Of a stretch of DNA of 64,000 bases, positions 39,559-51,591 are shown piece after piece (the stretch's first letter is position 1; each line of letters begins with the position of its first letter). This DNA comes from Dioscorea cayenensis subsp. rotundata (Eukaryota > Streptophyta > Magnoliopsida > Dioscoreales > Dioscoreaceae), in contig NC_052489.1 in NCBI RefSeq assembly GCF_009730915.1, positions 31,055,916 through 31,119,915 of the forward strand, written 5' to 3'. The translations under genes and the position numbers were made by a program. The notes under the pieces were generated by a model. That model saw only the letters and a list, made by a program, of their open reading frames with translations, had not been told where the DNA came from and searched no databases.

Positions 39559-40079
39559 GATTAGACAGATTGGCATGATCGGTAGGATTTAATGATGCAT
39601 TTATAGGAAAAACAAAATTGATAGTGGCTGGGTGCCCATTTGGTGGATACTTTTCCTCTAGTGTGCACATCCACTTTTGCTGTAGTACGGGCCCATATAT
39701 ATATAATATTTTTTTATTTGTTTCTATTAATTTAATTTAATTTTTTTTTTCACATTTGTGATTTATATATCCACTTTAGATATTAAAATAATAATAATAA
39801 TAGATAAACAGATATATAAATAGTTGGATCAGCAGGTGGATTATCTTTTTATCGGATGTTTTTTAATTTAAACCTCTCTCCTGGAATTTTCGAGATTGTT
39901 AAAATTAAAAAATGTTAATTATTAATAAAATAAGACACATACTAATAGAAATAAAAGGGTAGAATACATTAGATGACATTAATTAGGTGCGGCGTACTAC
40001 CATGGTACATCCGTACATATATATATATAGCATGATAGCCGACAAAATAAGACATAAAATAAGATTAACTAAGACCATA

Positions 40080-40133
<54 letters not shown>

Positions 40134-40375
40134 TAATTTTCGTAATGAAAGTAAAGGATATATAGGGCTTAATTTCTTCTTGTCACAAAGCCTGCAAATA
40201 TTGTACACGTTTGAGATAACATGGATCGATCGCCCCCATTTTCATTCAAAGTTAATTAAACTGAGCAGTCTTCAAATTAATCATGACTTATTTATTTTTA
40301 TACTAGATAAAATTACACAAATAGGTAGCTTAGCTATAGGAGCATATATAAAAGTCGTAGGTATTAATTAATAGT
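39559..40375. other. Intergenic between MITE and BAHD-C
   Basis: AT-rich with a long TA microsatellite at 40083-40130 just downstream of the acyltransferase gene. No gene seen. Confidence 0.55.
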
Positions 40376-41719
40376 TCATGCCAGGCTGATCATCTGATCA
40401 CGAAACGCAGCGTAATGTTCATTGAGGACACAGTAAGTCATGAGTCGGACGCTGTTCTCTTTGGCCGGTGGCAGACCAAGGACACAGAAGGGCATGAAGT
40501 CTGTGTGCTCAAATGGCACTATGCGCGCTGCCTTTCCCCATCCATAGTCCACGTCGTTGAATCCCAAATGCCTCCAGTCCGTAGCGTTCAGCGTGTCATA
40601 GCAGTCACTATCACCCTCATCATCATCATCTTCTCCTTTCACCCACTTTGCAAACCCCTCCGCCAGCTTCCCTTTGGTTTCCTTGATGATCTTCACTAGT
40701 TCCACAATAGACGCATTAGCGACCATCTCGCTCGGTGCCTTGGCTTTGAGTACGTAGAAGCAGTTGCCATAGTAACCCCCTTCAGCGGGTAGTGCGGGAG
40801 TTAAGAGGTGAAGGAAGTTGGCTGCGAAACTAAGCTTAGTGAGAGCATCCGGTGGTAAGCAGATGGCTCGGGTGCGGCGCTGCCACACGGTGGCGATGAG
40901 GACGTCGAAGGTGGAGCATGGTTTGCTCGTCTCATCCAGGTAGTCCTGTTTCAGCTTGTTGATGTGCTCGGTTGGCACGTCGATGATCATATATTCTAGC
41001 CGCTTCGAAGGTGAGTTTGATGGTGCTCCTGCTGCAGGTGCTCTGGCAATCCGCCTCTTGACGAACTCTCTAGACCAGACCGGTATGATCGACGGCCGTT
41101 CCATGCCTCTTGCCAGCTCGGCCACCGCATGAAAGAACTGCGCCGCACCTTTGCCATCGGCAATCGTGTGTGAGAATCGTATGCCGATGACAAAGCCACC
41201 GCAAGTGAATTGCGTCACCTGTACGCACGTGCGGATACCCATGCATAACGTTAACTAAGAAGGATCGAGACGCTAAAAAGTAATTAAAAACCTATGTATA
41301 TATACCTGGATGAGTATGATGTGATCTTCGAGGTTTATGTGAGGACGTGAGTCAGGGAGTAGAGCTTGAATGGAGATGGAGAAGGGGTGTTCCAAGTAAT
41401 TCACGTCTTCCAAGCTGCAATTCGCAGAGGCCTCGATGAACCAGACTCCGTTGCCGGTGCAGTCCACGTGTAACTCTCCAGTCTCATCATCCTCCACGAG
41501 CTTTCCAGCCAGAGGGTAGTAGAAGACCAGGGCCTTGGACAACGCTGTCCTAATAACTTTGGCAGCGTCCCAAGGTCCGTGCTTGAATAAGTGCAACGAT
41601 GGCACCAGACACCGTAGCAGAGGGGTCTGATCAAGGTCCGAGAGGGCTAGTCTACCGCCAGGCGTTGCCTCGGCGGGGACTACCAGTCCTTGTGATAACT
41701 TGCTCACCGAGTAGCTCAT
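40376..41719 (-). CDS. BAHD-C: BAHD-family acyltransferase
   Basis: Model: exons 41719-41306 (414 nt) and 41218-40376 (843 nt) with an 87-bp GT-AG intron, 418 aa. Catalytic HTIAD (His155, Asp159) sits right after the intron, and DYGWG (362-366) is a conservative form of the family's DFGWG structural motif near the C-terminus. The N-terminal region ends with the YYPLAGKL block usual in BAHD enzymes. The enzyme transfers an acyl group from acyl-CoA to an alcohol or amine, in the cytosol. The clade appears close to benzyl-alcohol or taxane-type acyltransferases and monocot acyl transferases, but acceptor and donor cannot be told. The intron position is the family's common one. An acidic insert (GEDDDDEGDSD) lies before the DYGWG region. 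Tandem paralogue of BAHD-D with a near-identical promoter TATA context. Confidence 0.9.
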
Positions 41720-41808
41720 TCTAACTGATCTCCTCCAATATTTTGATCATCCAACTGCAACTATATATGTGACTATTTGCTGTTGTAGTTGAAGTGATGA
41801 TACATTTA

Positions 41809-41815
41809 ATTTATA
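41809..41815 (-). promoter_or_regulatory. TATA box of BAHD-C
   Basis: TATAAAT on the minus strand about 90 bp upstream of the ATG, within ATATTCTTCTATAAAT, which is also found before BAHD-D. Confidence 0.6.
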
Positions 41816-44256
41816 GAAGAATATCATGGTTTGGTTGTTGCTGGTTAGACTTGTACAGGCCTAACAACCACCATCCATTGATAACTTGTACATAGTTAAA
41901 TCCTTAATTATTTTTAATCAACAGTATTGTTATTATATTATATAAATACTATAAATATACCGTATGATTCACTCATTATTTATTGTGTCATCCGTAGAAG
42001 AATATCATTTTGATACTCTATAGAATTGCATAATAAAAAATTTTTTATTAACTATATTTTGTTTATTTTGTTTTTGAAAATTTTCTAAGTATACATAAAC
42101 CGTGTGATATCAAGTTATTAAGTAATTGATACATTGTCATAATTTGAGTAATAACGGACATGTTTATTTCTCAAAAATCTCTTTTATAGGAGGCCTTGTT
42201 GTCACTGTCAAAAAAAATAAATTAAAAAAATAATAATAACAAATTGTATAAAGCTATGAAGGGACATTTTTATGCTTAAGAATTTTATGATAATTTTCAT
42301 AAGACATTCATGGATAGACTTGTTCCGTGCAAGCTTTTTCGAATCCAAAAATGTTGTTCTCTCACTCGTCAGGCAATTCCATATTAGTGGAAAGCGAGAG
42401 CCTTAATTGGTTAGTTGGCTGACAAACATTAATTAACTATGTTATATATCTTGGTCAAGAGCTGAGACTGATGCCGTGTGAAATGCGTCCAATATTTCTT
42501 AAGGTAGGTAAACTACCAAACAAGCTAGGTCGTGAGAGATACATTCCAACAACTGCATGATTATTTGTTGAAAACAAATTCAATAAACACATTATGCAAT
42601 GCCTTCAAAACTTTTCTCAGTCAAACTCACCAACCACATTCAACATCCTCACCAACCATCTACTACACCTTGAAAAAAATAAAAAAATAAAAAAATAAAA
42701 ATAAAAATAAAAATAAATTATTATGCACCAAGCAACTACGTACAAGTGCTGCATCTTGAGGCGGATGTGATTTTTTTTTTTTCTGTTATATAAATGAATA
42801 AAATATAATTATATTGGACATAAAATATAAACATAAAGAAAAATTAACAAATTTAGCATGATACAAATGTATACTACTACATCTATATATTGGTGGTATT
42901 GTAGATTATATATAAACAAAACCAATACTCTTATAAAAGATATATTTGGCACCAAATTAAGAAACTATTGAGTATTGTCCCATGTGGATTGTACAACTAG
43001 AGTCGCAATGGAGGGGTAATTTTTACTAAAAACTATGTGTGTGTGTTTTTTATTTCATTTGGGGCAAAAATATCAATTTGAATCAAAATATTTATAGGGA
43101 CTCAATAAAATAAATATATCCTTGAAGATGCAAAAAGCTTTACTGTTCTTTTGGATTGGCTTTGGACTTTTCTTGCATACAGCTTAACTTAAATTTTTGT
43201 CACATCCAGAGGACATCCAGGGATTCCAACAATTTTTTGATGATGTGGAGGCTAGAAATTTCTTGTCAACAAGTTGATGGTGTGTCATCTATTTAGTTGA
43301 CAGTTTCACATTACGCATGGATGCCACTTCACTCAAGTTAAGCCACATCAACACCTATGTGTGACGTGTCCAACTCCCCCTTCCACATCCACATATTCGT
43401 CATCATCTCTTTACTAATTCTAGTGAAGGAGAGAGCGAGGAAGGATATGACCCAGGTTTATGTGAGCAAAGGACTAGACCATTTATATATGAAAATAAAA
43501 TAAAAGTATTATAAAATAATAAGAAAATTGTTTTTATGAGAACTCCTGAGTTTTGGTGGGGGTTTGCTTATTTGAATTTTTTGGAAATAAAAAAATGTTT
43601 TATAATAAACGACCTCATCTAAATGTTGTTACTCAAAATTTTTCAAAAATAATTGTTTGAAAACTAAATAATAACAGGTGGTCCTCCAACAAGGAGTTTT
43701 ACTCCCCGAGGATCTCATCTACAGAGAGCCTTTGCTTGGGTAGAGCTTGAGAATGACCGTTGAAGCTTTGAAGATGAAGAATTAAGCCTTTATCTCAGAG
43801 CTTGAGCTTTGAAATAGAACTCACCATCGTAAGGACCCTCGTCTTTGAGCCTCTCCTCACCAGCGCCATCCGAATTCACTGCTTAATCTGTGGGTGGGAA
43901 GAAATGAATCTGACATGTCAATTTTTAGATGATGTAGTAGGTTTTAACTGACGTGGCTTCAATAAGGGTGATGTGGAGGGTATGTGTACTATGGGTGCTT
44001 AGTGGGATTCTTCAATGGCCACATCATCAAAGAAGGGCCGGAATTCTCAAATAAGATTCAAATTGAATTTTATACTTCAAAATTAAAAAAAAAAATAGTT
44101 TGATATCTTTTAAAAAAAAATTTACCTAGCAATGGAAAGAGGAGAGGTTAATCGCTTTAATTGAGTCAGATTTTTGGGGTCAATTCACCAACGGCACTAG
44201 TGAGAAAACCTAAAAAATTAAACAAGGTTCCATTTGATTGTTGGGTCCTCATATAT

Positions 44257-44291
<35 letters not shown>

Positions 44292-44730
44292 GTATGTAAG
44301 CAATTTTGATTATATTAAAGGAAACCAAGAGCATGCACCGATTGAAGATGCTATTATTCATTTTTAGCAAGATGATTCAAAAGATAATTATTCTAAGTTA
44401 GAAGAAGATACCAAATTTATTGGAGGCGTTTCTCTAAATTAATCTTTAAAGATGACTATATTATCGTACCCAAAAAAAAAGAAAAAAAAAGACGACTCTA
44501 TATATTACATCTATTGCTCCAAATTGGTGCTATATAGAGAGGTAAATTGTCACGTTTGAGGAAGATGCGATTAACAATTTACTCAGCATGCTATATAGCA
44601 AAATATGAATGGTAAAAAGTCTCACCTTAGGTCATTCCAGGTAGATGGTAAATTGTCTCATCTTTTTCATGGACGATGGTATTCACTGTCATTACAACAG
44701 GAATATCTAGAAGGGTATAGGCTCAAGGAA
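41816..44730. other. Intergenic between the BAHD genes, first part
   Basis: AT-rich, no gene. It has an A/T-rich microsatellite-like stretch near 42674-42718 and a TA repeat at 44259-44288. Confidence 0.5.
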
Positions 44731-44740
44731 GGCTAAAGCG

Positions 44741-45200
44741 TTCACATGGTTAGCCTAGAATAACAAAATTCTCACCTTAGAGAACTTTGCAAAAAGAAGA
44801 TGTAATAAGCTCACAACTGCTATTTGCGTCCTATGTTATACAAATATTGAATCCTCGGATCATTTATTGCTCCATTATCCCTTTGCAATACAAATCTAGC
44901 TTAAATTTTTGATGGCACAATGGCCCGACAGATATTCCTACTTCTCTCACTAATTTGTGTTGGGCCCACGGAGGACACAAGATCTGTCAGTTTTTGGAAT
45001 ATCTTGATTGAAAGGATTAATGAATTTTTTATGCATGTTTTTGTCCTACTTATTCAATTATTTGTGAAATTTTTTATGTGTTTATTTCCTGGGTGTTTGC
45101 AGTGCCAGAGCAAAAATGGAAAACCCTAGAAGAGTTTGTCAGCAAGATCAAGAGAAGCTTGAAGTTTGTAGAACCCATAAGAGGTGAGCTTAATAGCTAG
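44741..45200 (+). pseudogene. LINE (non-LTR retrotransposon) ORF2 C-terminal remnant
   Basis: Conceptual translation resembles the zinc-binding end of plant L1 reverse transcriptases: FTWLA, ILTLENFAKRR, then C-x2-C and H-L-L-L-H spacing (ICVLCYTNIESSDHLLLHYP). It goes on to a terminal KTLEEFVSKIKRSLKF segment that is also seen in altered form near 47430. Several stop codons and probable indels; dead copy. Confidence 0.6.
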
Positions 45201-45391
45201 CCCCTGATGGACCAGAGATAGCTCGCGCAAGCCGAATTGTAGCACTAGCACTCTCAAGCTCTCCTAGGGACCTCTCCCCCTCTCGAGGTTGAGCTTTATG
45301 CTGTTCAGTGTTTGTGGTGCTTGTTTCACATATTTGCTCCCTGGATGATGGACTTTATTTGCTACTTTGCTCAAAAAATGTTTGTAGCTCG

Positions 45392-45470
<79 letters not shown>
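45392..45470. repeat. Long TA microsatellite
   Basis: About 39 uninterrupted TA dinucleotides immediately before the solo LTR. Confidence 0.95.
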
Positions 45471-45472
<2 letters not shown>

Positions 45473-45515
45473 ACTTATTATGGACTCTCAAGTTCTTTAT
45501 TAATATGTGGTTTAT

Positions 45516-46670
45516 TGTGGGACCCACCACATTTGTGAGCCCACAAAAATCTTTTTTAAATTTTTACTGTTAATTGGGTGGTTACGTTTTCATTTGTGAG
45601 CCCACAAAAACCTTTCTTGAAACCCTAGCCATCTCTTTGTTTTCTTCTGCTTTAGTCTCGTCATTTAAGAAAATTGAGATATAGAACAACATTTCTTCTT
45701 CACAGTGATGAAGACGAGGAACTGAACTCCGTGGGTGCTCAATTGAGAGTGATTAATGTAAGGTTCTGATTTATTTTGTTTATGTTATTTCTTATAATTG
45801 TTTGTGATGTGTAACTAGTTAGGATTAGGGTTTGGTGAGAATGCATATTTGATTTATTTGAGGATGAGATTCTTAAATTTCCTGTTAGCGTAGTAAAGAT
45901 CCCTCTTAAATTTTTTATTTTGGGAGACCTAGAGACTGAATTTGGAGGAGATTAAAATACAGAATTTGTAGATCTTAACTAGGTTACTGCAAAATTTCAG
46001 AATTTTTTGTGTATGTATGCTATAAGGTTTAGCCTTTAAATTCTAAAGTCTCAGATAAGACTTCTGTGCAGACCTCGAAGAATTATATTGTCTCAGATAA
46101 AAATTAGTCCCCAATTGACTATGCACTAACCCTGTCATTTGGGGTTAAACATTGACCGACATGTAATTCTGTTAAGAAACTATAGTTTTACACTTGGTGA
46201 AGAATAATAACCTCTGATATCCTAGCTAGGTTCATTGAGGGTAAACAAATGAATTTTGATATTTTTGTCTTGACCATAGTTATTGGGAGACACATACTGT
46301 ATTTATCTAAAAATCAGGCTCTGTTGGATGTTTTTTTTGTTTCTAAAGTGTATTTTGGCAATTGTTCTGCTATATCATATTATTGATTTTTATTAAGAAT
46401 TTTTCAGACTTTTCATAATTCCAACCATTTCTGCTTAATGGCTGTGAAACTCATAATCTGGTTGTTAAATTTTTTTCAAATCAGGAGTATAATAGCTCAC
46501 CGATAATGAACAGTAGTAAACCTATCCATGGTGTAGATTAAGGGCCCATTTGATAGATATGATAAAGGTCATAGGATATGATAGATTATCATATCATATT
46601 ATTTTCTTTTGTTTGGTGTGCCATCATTTGTTGGCACCGGATTTGATGAGTTTGGATTTAGGGCGTGACA
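45516..46670 (+). mobile_element. Solo LTR of a Ty3/gypsy element
   Basis: 1155 bp starting TGTGGGACCCACCAC and ending GGGCGTGACA, with a perfect target duplication TTTAT at 45511-45515 and 46671-46675. It aligns in patches with the LTRs of the chromovirus at 50554-60527 (GTCCCCAATT...GGGGTTAAACA, GAAACTATAGTTT, GGTGAAGAATA, GAGGGTAAAC). No internal region; it arose by LTR-LTR recombination. Shorter and diverged relative to the 2.5-kb family members. Confidence 0.85.
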
Positions 46671-48003
46671 TTTATCTACTTTATATAAAAATATTTTAAA
46701 AAATCTTTGATATCAACACTAAAAATAAAAGAAATATGATGATGGAAGAATGCATTAGAGATTAGATTGTATAAAATTCTTTTGTTAACGGAAGTGGTTT
46801 ATCCACTATATTTTAAAAAAAATATATATTCTTGTTCATACTTACCAACTACTACGCATTAACCAAATAAAATAAGAAAACATTATTAGGTACCAAAGAT
46901 GAATGGAGAACCAGCAGTGCTTTATCTTCAGGCCAATAAGATGGCTATTCAGTTGTAATTAGAATTAATTAATTAAATTTTTTTAAAAAAACGAATGCTA
47001 AACCTGAGACTTAAAATTATTTAACGAATAAAAGGAAAATATTTAAATAAAAATGACAAATAATCTGTGGTTAAGCAAATTAAGGATTTTGATATGATAT
47101 TGAAAATAAAAAGAATATAATGGTTTAAAGATATCCATGGGGAGTGATAAACATATAGATATATACCCCAATTTGTAATTTTTATAATTATTAAATTTAA
47201 ATCATTATTATTTTTTTTTTATTGTTAATAATTTATTTACTTACTGATTTAATTATTTGTTTATTTTATGGAAAATAAAGAAATGATTGTTTTTTTAAAA
47301 TAAAAAAATAAAATAATAATAATGCTATTTATGCTCATGAAAATTTTTACATACACATATAAAAATTGATCGCTTGTTATTGTCCTGGTATTTTAACTGT
47401 GCAGAGGGAAACAAGGGGAAACTTGAGGAGGCCATGGGGAACGTCCGCCGTAGCCTTGACTTTCTGGGTTCACGATCTGATGCGGATCCTGTGGAGCCGC
47501 CGGTCGAGGAGGCGCAAGAGCTGTAGACGATCTTGAGTACTATCTGGGTTGCTAGGTGGCAGGGTGCGAGGAGGCCTTCTTTTTTTCTTTTTCCCTGTGT
47601 TTATGTTTTTTTGTTGTTGGCGTGTTTGATTTTTGTACCACCTCTAGTGGTCGGTCTCATCTGTCGGTGATGACCTGTATCCTGTTCTCGCTTTGGTTAA
47701 TTGAAGTGGTTTATCCACCTTTTCAAAAGAAAAAAAAAAAAGAAAGAAATGAAAAGAAAAGAAACTTTTTCCAGTGTATTTATAATAGGAGAAAATTAGA
47801 GCTTTATTTCATTAACATTTGACTCATACATGTAAAACTGAACAATTGACCCTTGTTTGGCCTTTGATACAAGAATGTTTAATTTTGACCAAATTTCAAA
47901 TTTCAAATGAACTATATATATTTTTACCAGGTTAATTAAGGGGGACGCAAATGCAATAATTGAACGTGTATATATATAAAACACTAGCTGGAGATGATCA
48001 TGA
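46671..48003. other. Intergenic with a LINE 3' tail, downstream of BAHD-D
   Basis: AT-rich. From about 47400 to 47742 there is a LINE-like 3' end: a reading KLEEAMGNVRRSLDFLGS ending in a stop near 47526, then a T/G-rich 3' UTR with AAGTGGTTTATCCACC and a poly(A)-like tract. No functional gene. Confidence 0.5.
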
Positions 48004-49376
48004 TCATGCCAGGCTGATCATCTGATCACGAAACGCAGCGTAGTGTTCCTTGAGGACACAGTAAGTCATGAGCCTGACGCTGTTTTCTTTGGCCGGAGGC
48101 AGGCCAAGAACACAGAAGGGCATGAAGTCAGTGTGCTCGAAGGGCACTATGCGCGCCGCCTTTCCCCATCCATAGTCCACGTCGTTGAATCCCAAGTGCC
48201 TCCAGTCCGTAGCGTTGAGTGTGTCATAGCAATCATCATCACCCTCCTCTTCATCTTCTCCTTTCACCCACTTAGCGAACCCCTCCGCCAGCTTGCCTTT
48301 GGTTTCCTTGATGATCTTCACTAGTTCCACAATGGACGCGTTAGCGACCATCTCGCTCGTAGCCTTGGCTTTGAGCACGTAGAAGCAATTGCCATAGTAG
48401 CCACCCTCCGCGGGCAGTGCTGGAGTTAAGAGGTGAAGGAAGTTGGCTGCGAAACTAAGTTTAGTGAGGGCGTTCGGGGGTAAACCGATGGCTCGGGTGC
48501 GGCACTGCCACACTGTGGCGATGAGGACTTCGAAGGTGGAGCATGGCTTGCAAGTCTCATTCAAGTACTGCTGCTTCAGCTTGTTGACGTGCTCTGTTGG
48601 CACGTCGATGATCATGTACTCTAGACGCTTGGAAGGTAAGTCCTGTGGTGGTCCTGCTGGTGCTCTTTCAACCCGCCTCCTGACGAGCTCTCTAGACCAG
48701 ACTGGCATGATCGACGGGCGGTCCATACCTCTGGCCAGCTCGGCCACCGCACGAAAAAACTGCGCCGCGCCTTTGCCATCGGCCATGGTGTGTGAGGTTC
48801 GTATGCCGATAACCAAGCCACCGCAAGTGAATCGCGTCACCTGTACGTACGTATAATTAATTAAGCATGCATGACTAAGAATGAATTGAAATACTAAAAA
48901 TCTAATTTATTATCTTTTTTTTTTTCAAGTACACACGGATATATATCTATATATATATATACCTGCATGAGTACGATGAGATCATCAATGTCTATGTGTG
49001 GACGTGAGTCAGGCAGCAGCGCTTGACTGGGGATGGCGAAGGGGTGTTCCAAGTAATTCACGTCTTCCAAGCTACAATTCGCAGAGGCCTCGATGAACCA
49101 GGCTCCGTCGCCGGTGCAGTCCACGCGCACCTCGCCAGTCTTGTGATCCTCCACGAACTTTCCAGCCAGAGGGTAGTAAAGGACCAGGGCCTTGGACAAC
49201 GCCGTCCTAATAACATTGGCAGCGTCCCAAGGTCCGTGCTTGAATACGTGCATCGATGGCACCATACAGCGTATGAGAGGCATCTGGTCGAGGTCCGAGA
49301 GGGCGAGGCTACCGCCCGGAGTTGCCTCGGCGGGGACTACCAGACCTTGTGATAACTTGCTCACCGCGTAACTCAT
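48004..49376 (-). CDS. BAHD-D: BAHD-family acyltransferase
   Basis: Model: exons 49376-48963 (414 nt) and 48840-48004 (837 nt), GT-AG intron of 122 bp, 416 aa. The start MSYAVSKLSQG is chosen because it matches BAHD-C; an upstream in-frame ATG (MLVIR) at 49391 exists but lacks a counterpart in BAHD-C. Catalytic HTMAD (His155, Asp159) and DYGWG (360-364) are intact. Nearly identical to BAHD-C over the C-terminal 200 residues, with more change around the PAG-rich loop after the catalytic motif and around Cys/Arg positions near WQCRTRAI versus WQRRTRAI. Same exon 1 length and intron position. Acyl-CoA-dependent acyltransferase, cytosolic; substrates unknown. The two genes are a recent tandem duplication now separated by transposon debris. 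Confidence 0.9.
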
Positions 49377-49472
49377 TCTGATCACTAACAATTAATCTCT
49401 ACTACTGATTTTGGTTATCCCTGCAGTACTGCAAGTATATCACGATATATAGCGCAGTTGTAGAGATGACAT

Positions 49473-49479
49473 ATTTATA
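49473..49479 (-). promoter_or_regulatory. TATA box of BAHD-D
   Basis: TATAAAT on the minus strand, 97 bp upstream of the ATG at 49376, in the same ATATTCTTCTATAAAT context as BAHD-C. Confidence 0.6.
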
Positions 49480-49700
49480 GAAGAATATGGGTAGGCCTGG
49501 ACGTGCATGACTTTAGAATTTTATCAATATTTACCTAATTAAGGAGTGGGTTGTTGGCGCTCGGAGTCTCGGACGCTTAGAAGCCAACTTTTACTTGTCC
49601 ATCCTTAAAAGCGCGTTTGGTGAGGACTGAGGACACCAATTATCTACAAACATGGTCCCTTCGATCATTATAGTCGACGTCTTTCTTCAGTACTCTTTCG

Positions 49701-49822
49701 ACGTTTGTTTTTGGCTGTGGCTCTTGTCACGGACGTGACCAGGCAAGGGCCCTTAATTACAGTCTTCAACGTTTGTTTTTGGTTGTAGCTCTTGTCACGG
49801 ACGTGACCGAGCAAGGGCCCTT
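49701..49822. repeat. Tandem 68-bp direct repeat in the BAHD-D upstream region
   Basis: Two copies of a unit beginning ACGTTTGTTTTTGG (49701 and 49769), each containing CTCTTGTCACGGACGTGACC and ending CAAGGGCCCTT. CACGGACGTG is a near-palindrome containing ACGT, so each unit holds a possible G-box-like bZIP/bHLH site. This lies 325-450 bp upstream of the start codon. Not found before BAHD-C. Confidence 0.75.
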
Positions 49823-50553
49823 GCGGTTCTCCATTTGTTCCCACTTCCTCCACTCACTTGTCTCTCTGTGCGCGCATACACATTTTAATCATTTGCTAAT
49901 ATTCTTCGCCGGCTTCAACTTCTCTTTGTTTGACTATTCCGATATGGAGTTATTAGCAAGTGGTTCTCATTGAATAAATTTTTGGTAACAGTATATTATA
50001 CCTAAAGTGTTTGAAGTTTCATTTTTCAAATAAGATTCTACTGTAGTATACTGTGTGATACTATTCACCTGGCTCACTTAATATATAATAAATCCATGTT
50101 CTTGATCTCTATATAATTATAAGATAATAGAGACTTATCATTATTATACGATAATGAAGATTTATCTTTATAAAGTTATGATCCCAATAAATTATCTTGA
50201 GAATATATGAAAAGTATCATTGCTCCATATATAAATTAGTCTGTCACATATAATAAATTTGCACAGGATATTAAATTATTATATTGGTGCACCATTGTAT
50301 TTACATGTTTTTTTTTTACAATTTTTTTATAGGATATAGTTTGTCAATTTTGTCAAAAAATATATAAAAAAATAAATATAACATATTGATTGATATGTAT
50401 GGTTTCTATTTTAATTAAAATTACAATCCAAATAATTAAATATAAAAAAATTGTTATTTTTATCTAATTTAGGACATTTGGAATAACTTTAGCTTTCCCT
50501 AGTTGCTTCATAACCAAACACTATTTTTTTTATTAGCTCTAATTTTATATTTT
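49823..50553. other. Intergenic before the chromovirus
   Basis: AT-rich, no gene or transposon ends recognised. Confidence 0.5.
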
Positions 50554-51552
50554 TGTGGGCCCCACACGTTTTTATTTTTATTTTTATTATTTTTTTCATT
50601 TAATTGTTTTGCATGTAAGGCTGTTACGGAAGAGGAAAAGAAATTTTCCTTTTTTATTATTTTTTTTCTCTTAATTTTTCATACCTTATTAGGTTTTCAA
50701 ACCCTAGCCGCCACCTCTTTGTTTCTCCCGAAATAGATTTCCGTTTGGACCAAGAAAGAGATCTTGTCTCTTTCTTCTTCTCTTCTTTTTGGGTGTGTGG
50801 TGCCTGAGTGGCGAGGGACGGAGATATGCTCTTCTGTCGAGGGTTGTGTTGTTATCGTTGAGAGGTAAACGTTCTCTTCCTAGATCTAGGGATTAAGTGG
50901 TGGATTGATTTTCCTCATAATAAAATAGACCATTTAGCAATAAATTTTCTATGTTGATTTGCATGCCTTTGTTCATGATCAAGTTCTCTATGAGTTAAAA
51001 ACATTGTTTTTTTATTTAAAAAAATTTGCATGTCAATATTTTTTTAAAGTCGATTATAGATCATCGTATTTGATGGCCGAGGGTTGACGGGTTTGTCTCA
51101 GTATGCAAGCTTCACGGTTTTTAGAGCACTGTTGGTAGAATACTATTGATTGGGTAATTTTTGTTCTCATTTGATTGTAGTGAATGATAATATTGGTCCA
51201 AGATTGGTATCCAAACACATAATGCATTATTTAATTGTTGTTAAAAGCTGATAGTAGAGAGGGAATGGAGATTTTGTTTTTAAAAGTGATATGAAAAAGA
51301 CAATCCCTTGCCTTTTTATCTCATTTAATACATTATAGAAGCCATTCATGTGTCCCTTATGTTGTCGACCCTCTCTGTTTTTCTTTTTATGATTTTTGTT
51401 ATTGTTATTATTTTTTTCTAAATGTTTACTGATAAGCTTACTCTAATTATTCTTGGATTTGTAATTTGTAATTTCGGTTGGAATTCAATGACAAGCACTT
51501 TTAAATAATTTGTTGTATGTTGCCATTAGAACCCATAATTAGGGGAGTGCAC

Positions 51553-51591
<39 letters not shown>

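Noticed and set aside
44161-44367. 68-codon ORF near the TA repeat at 44.3 kb as a gene
   Set aside because: Half of it is translated microsatellite and the rest may be decayed LINE; no support.
51553-51591. Trinucleotide (ATT) array as a CRISPR-like or satellite array
   Set aside because: A simple microsatellite inside an LTR, present in both LTRs; no spacers.
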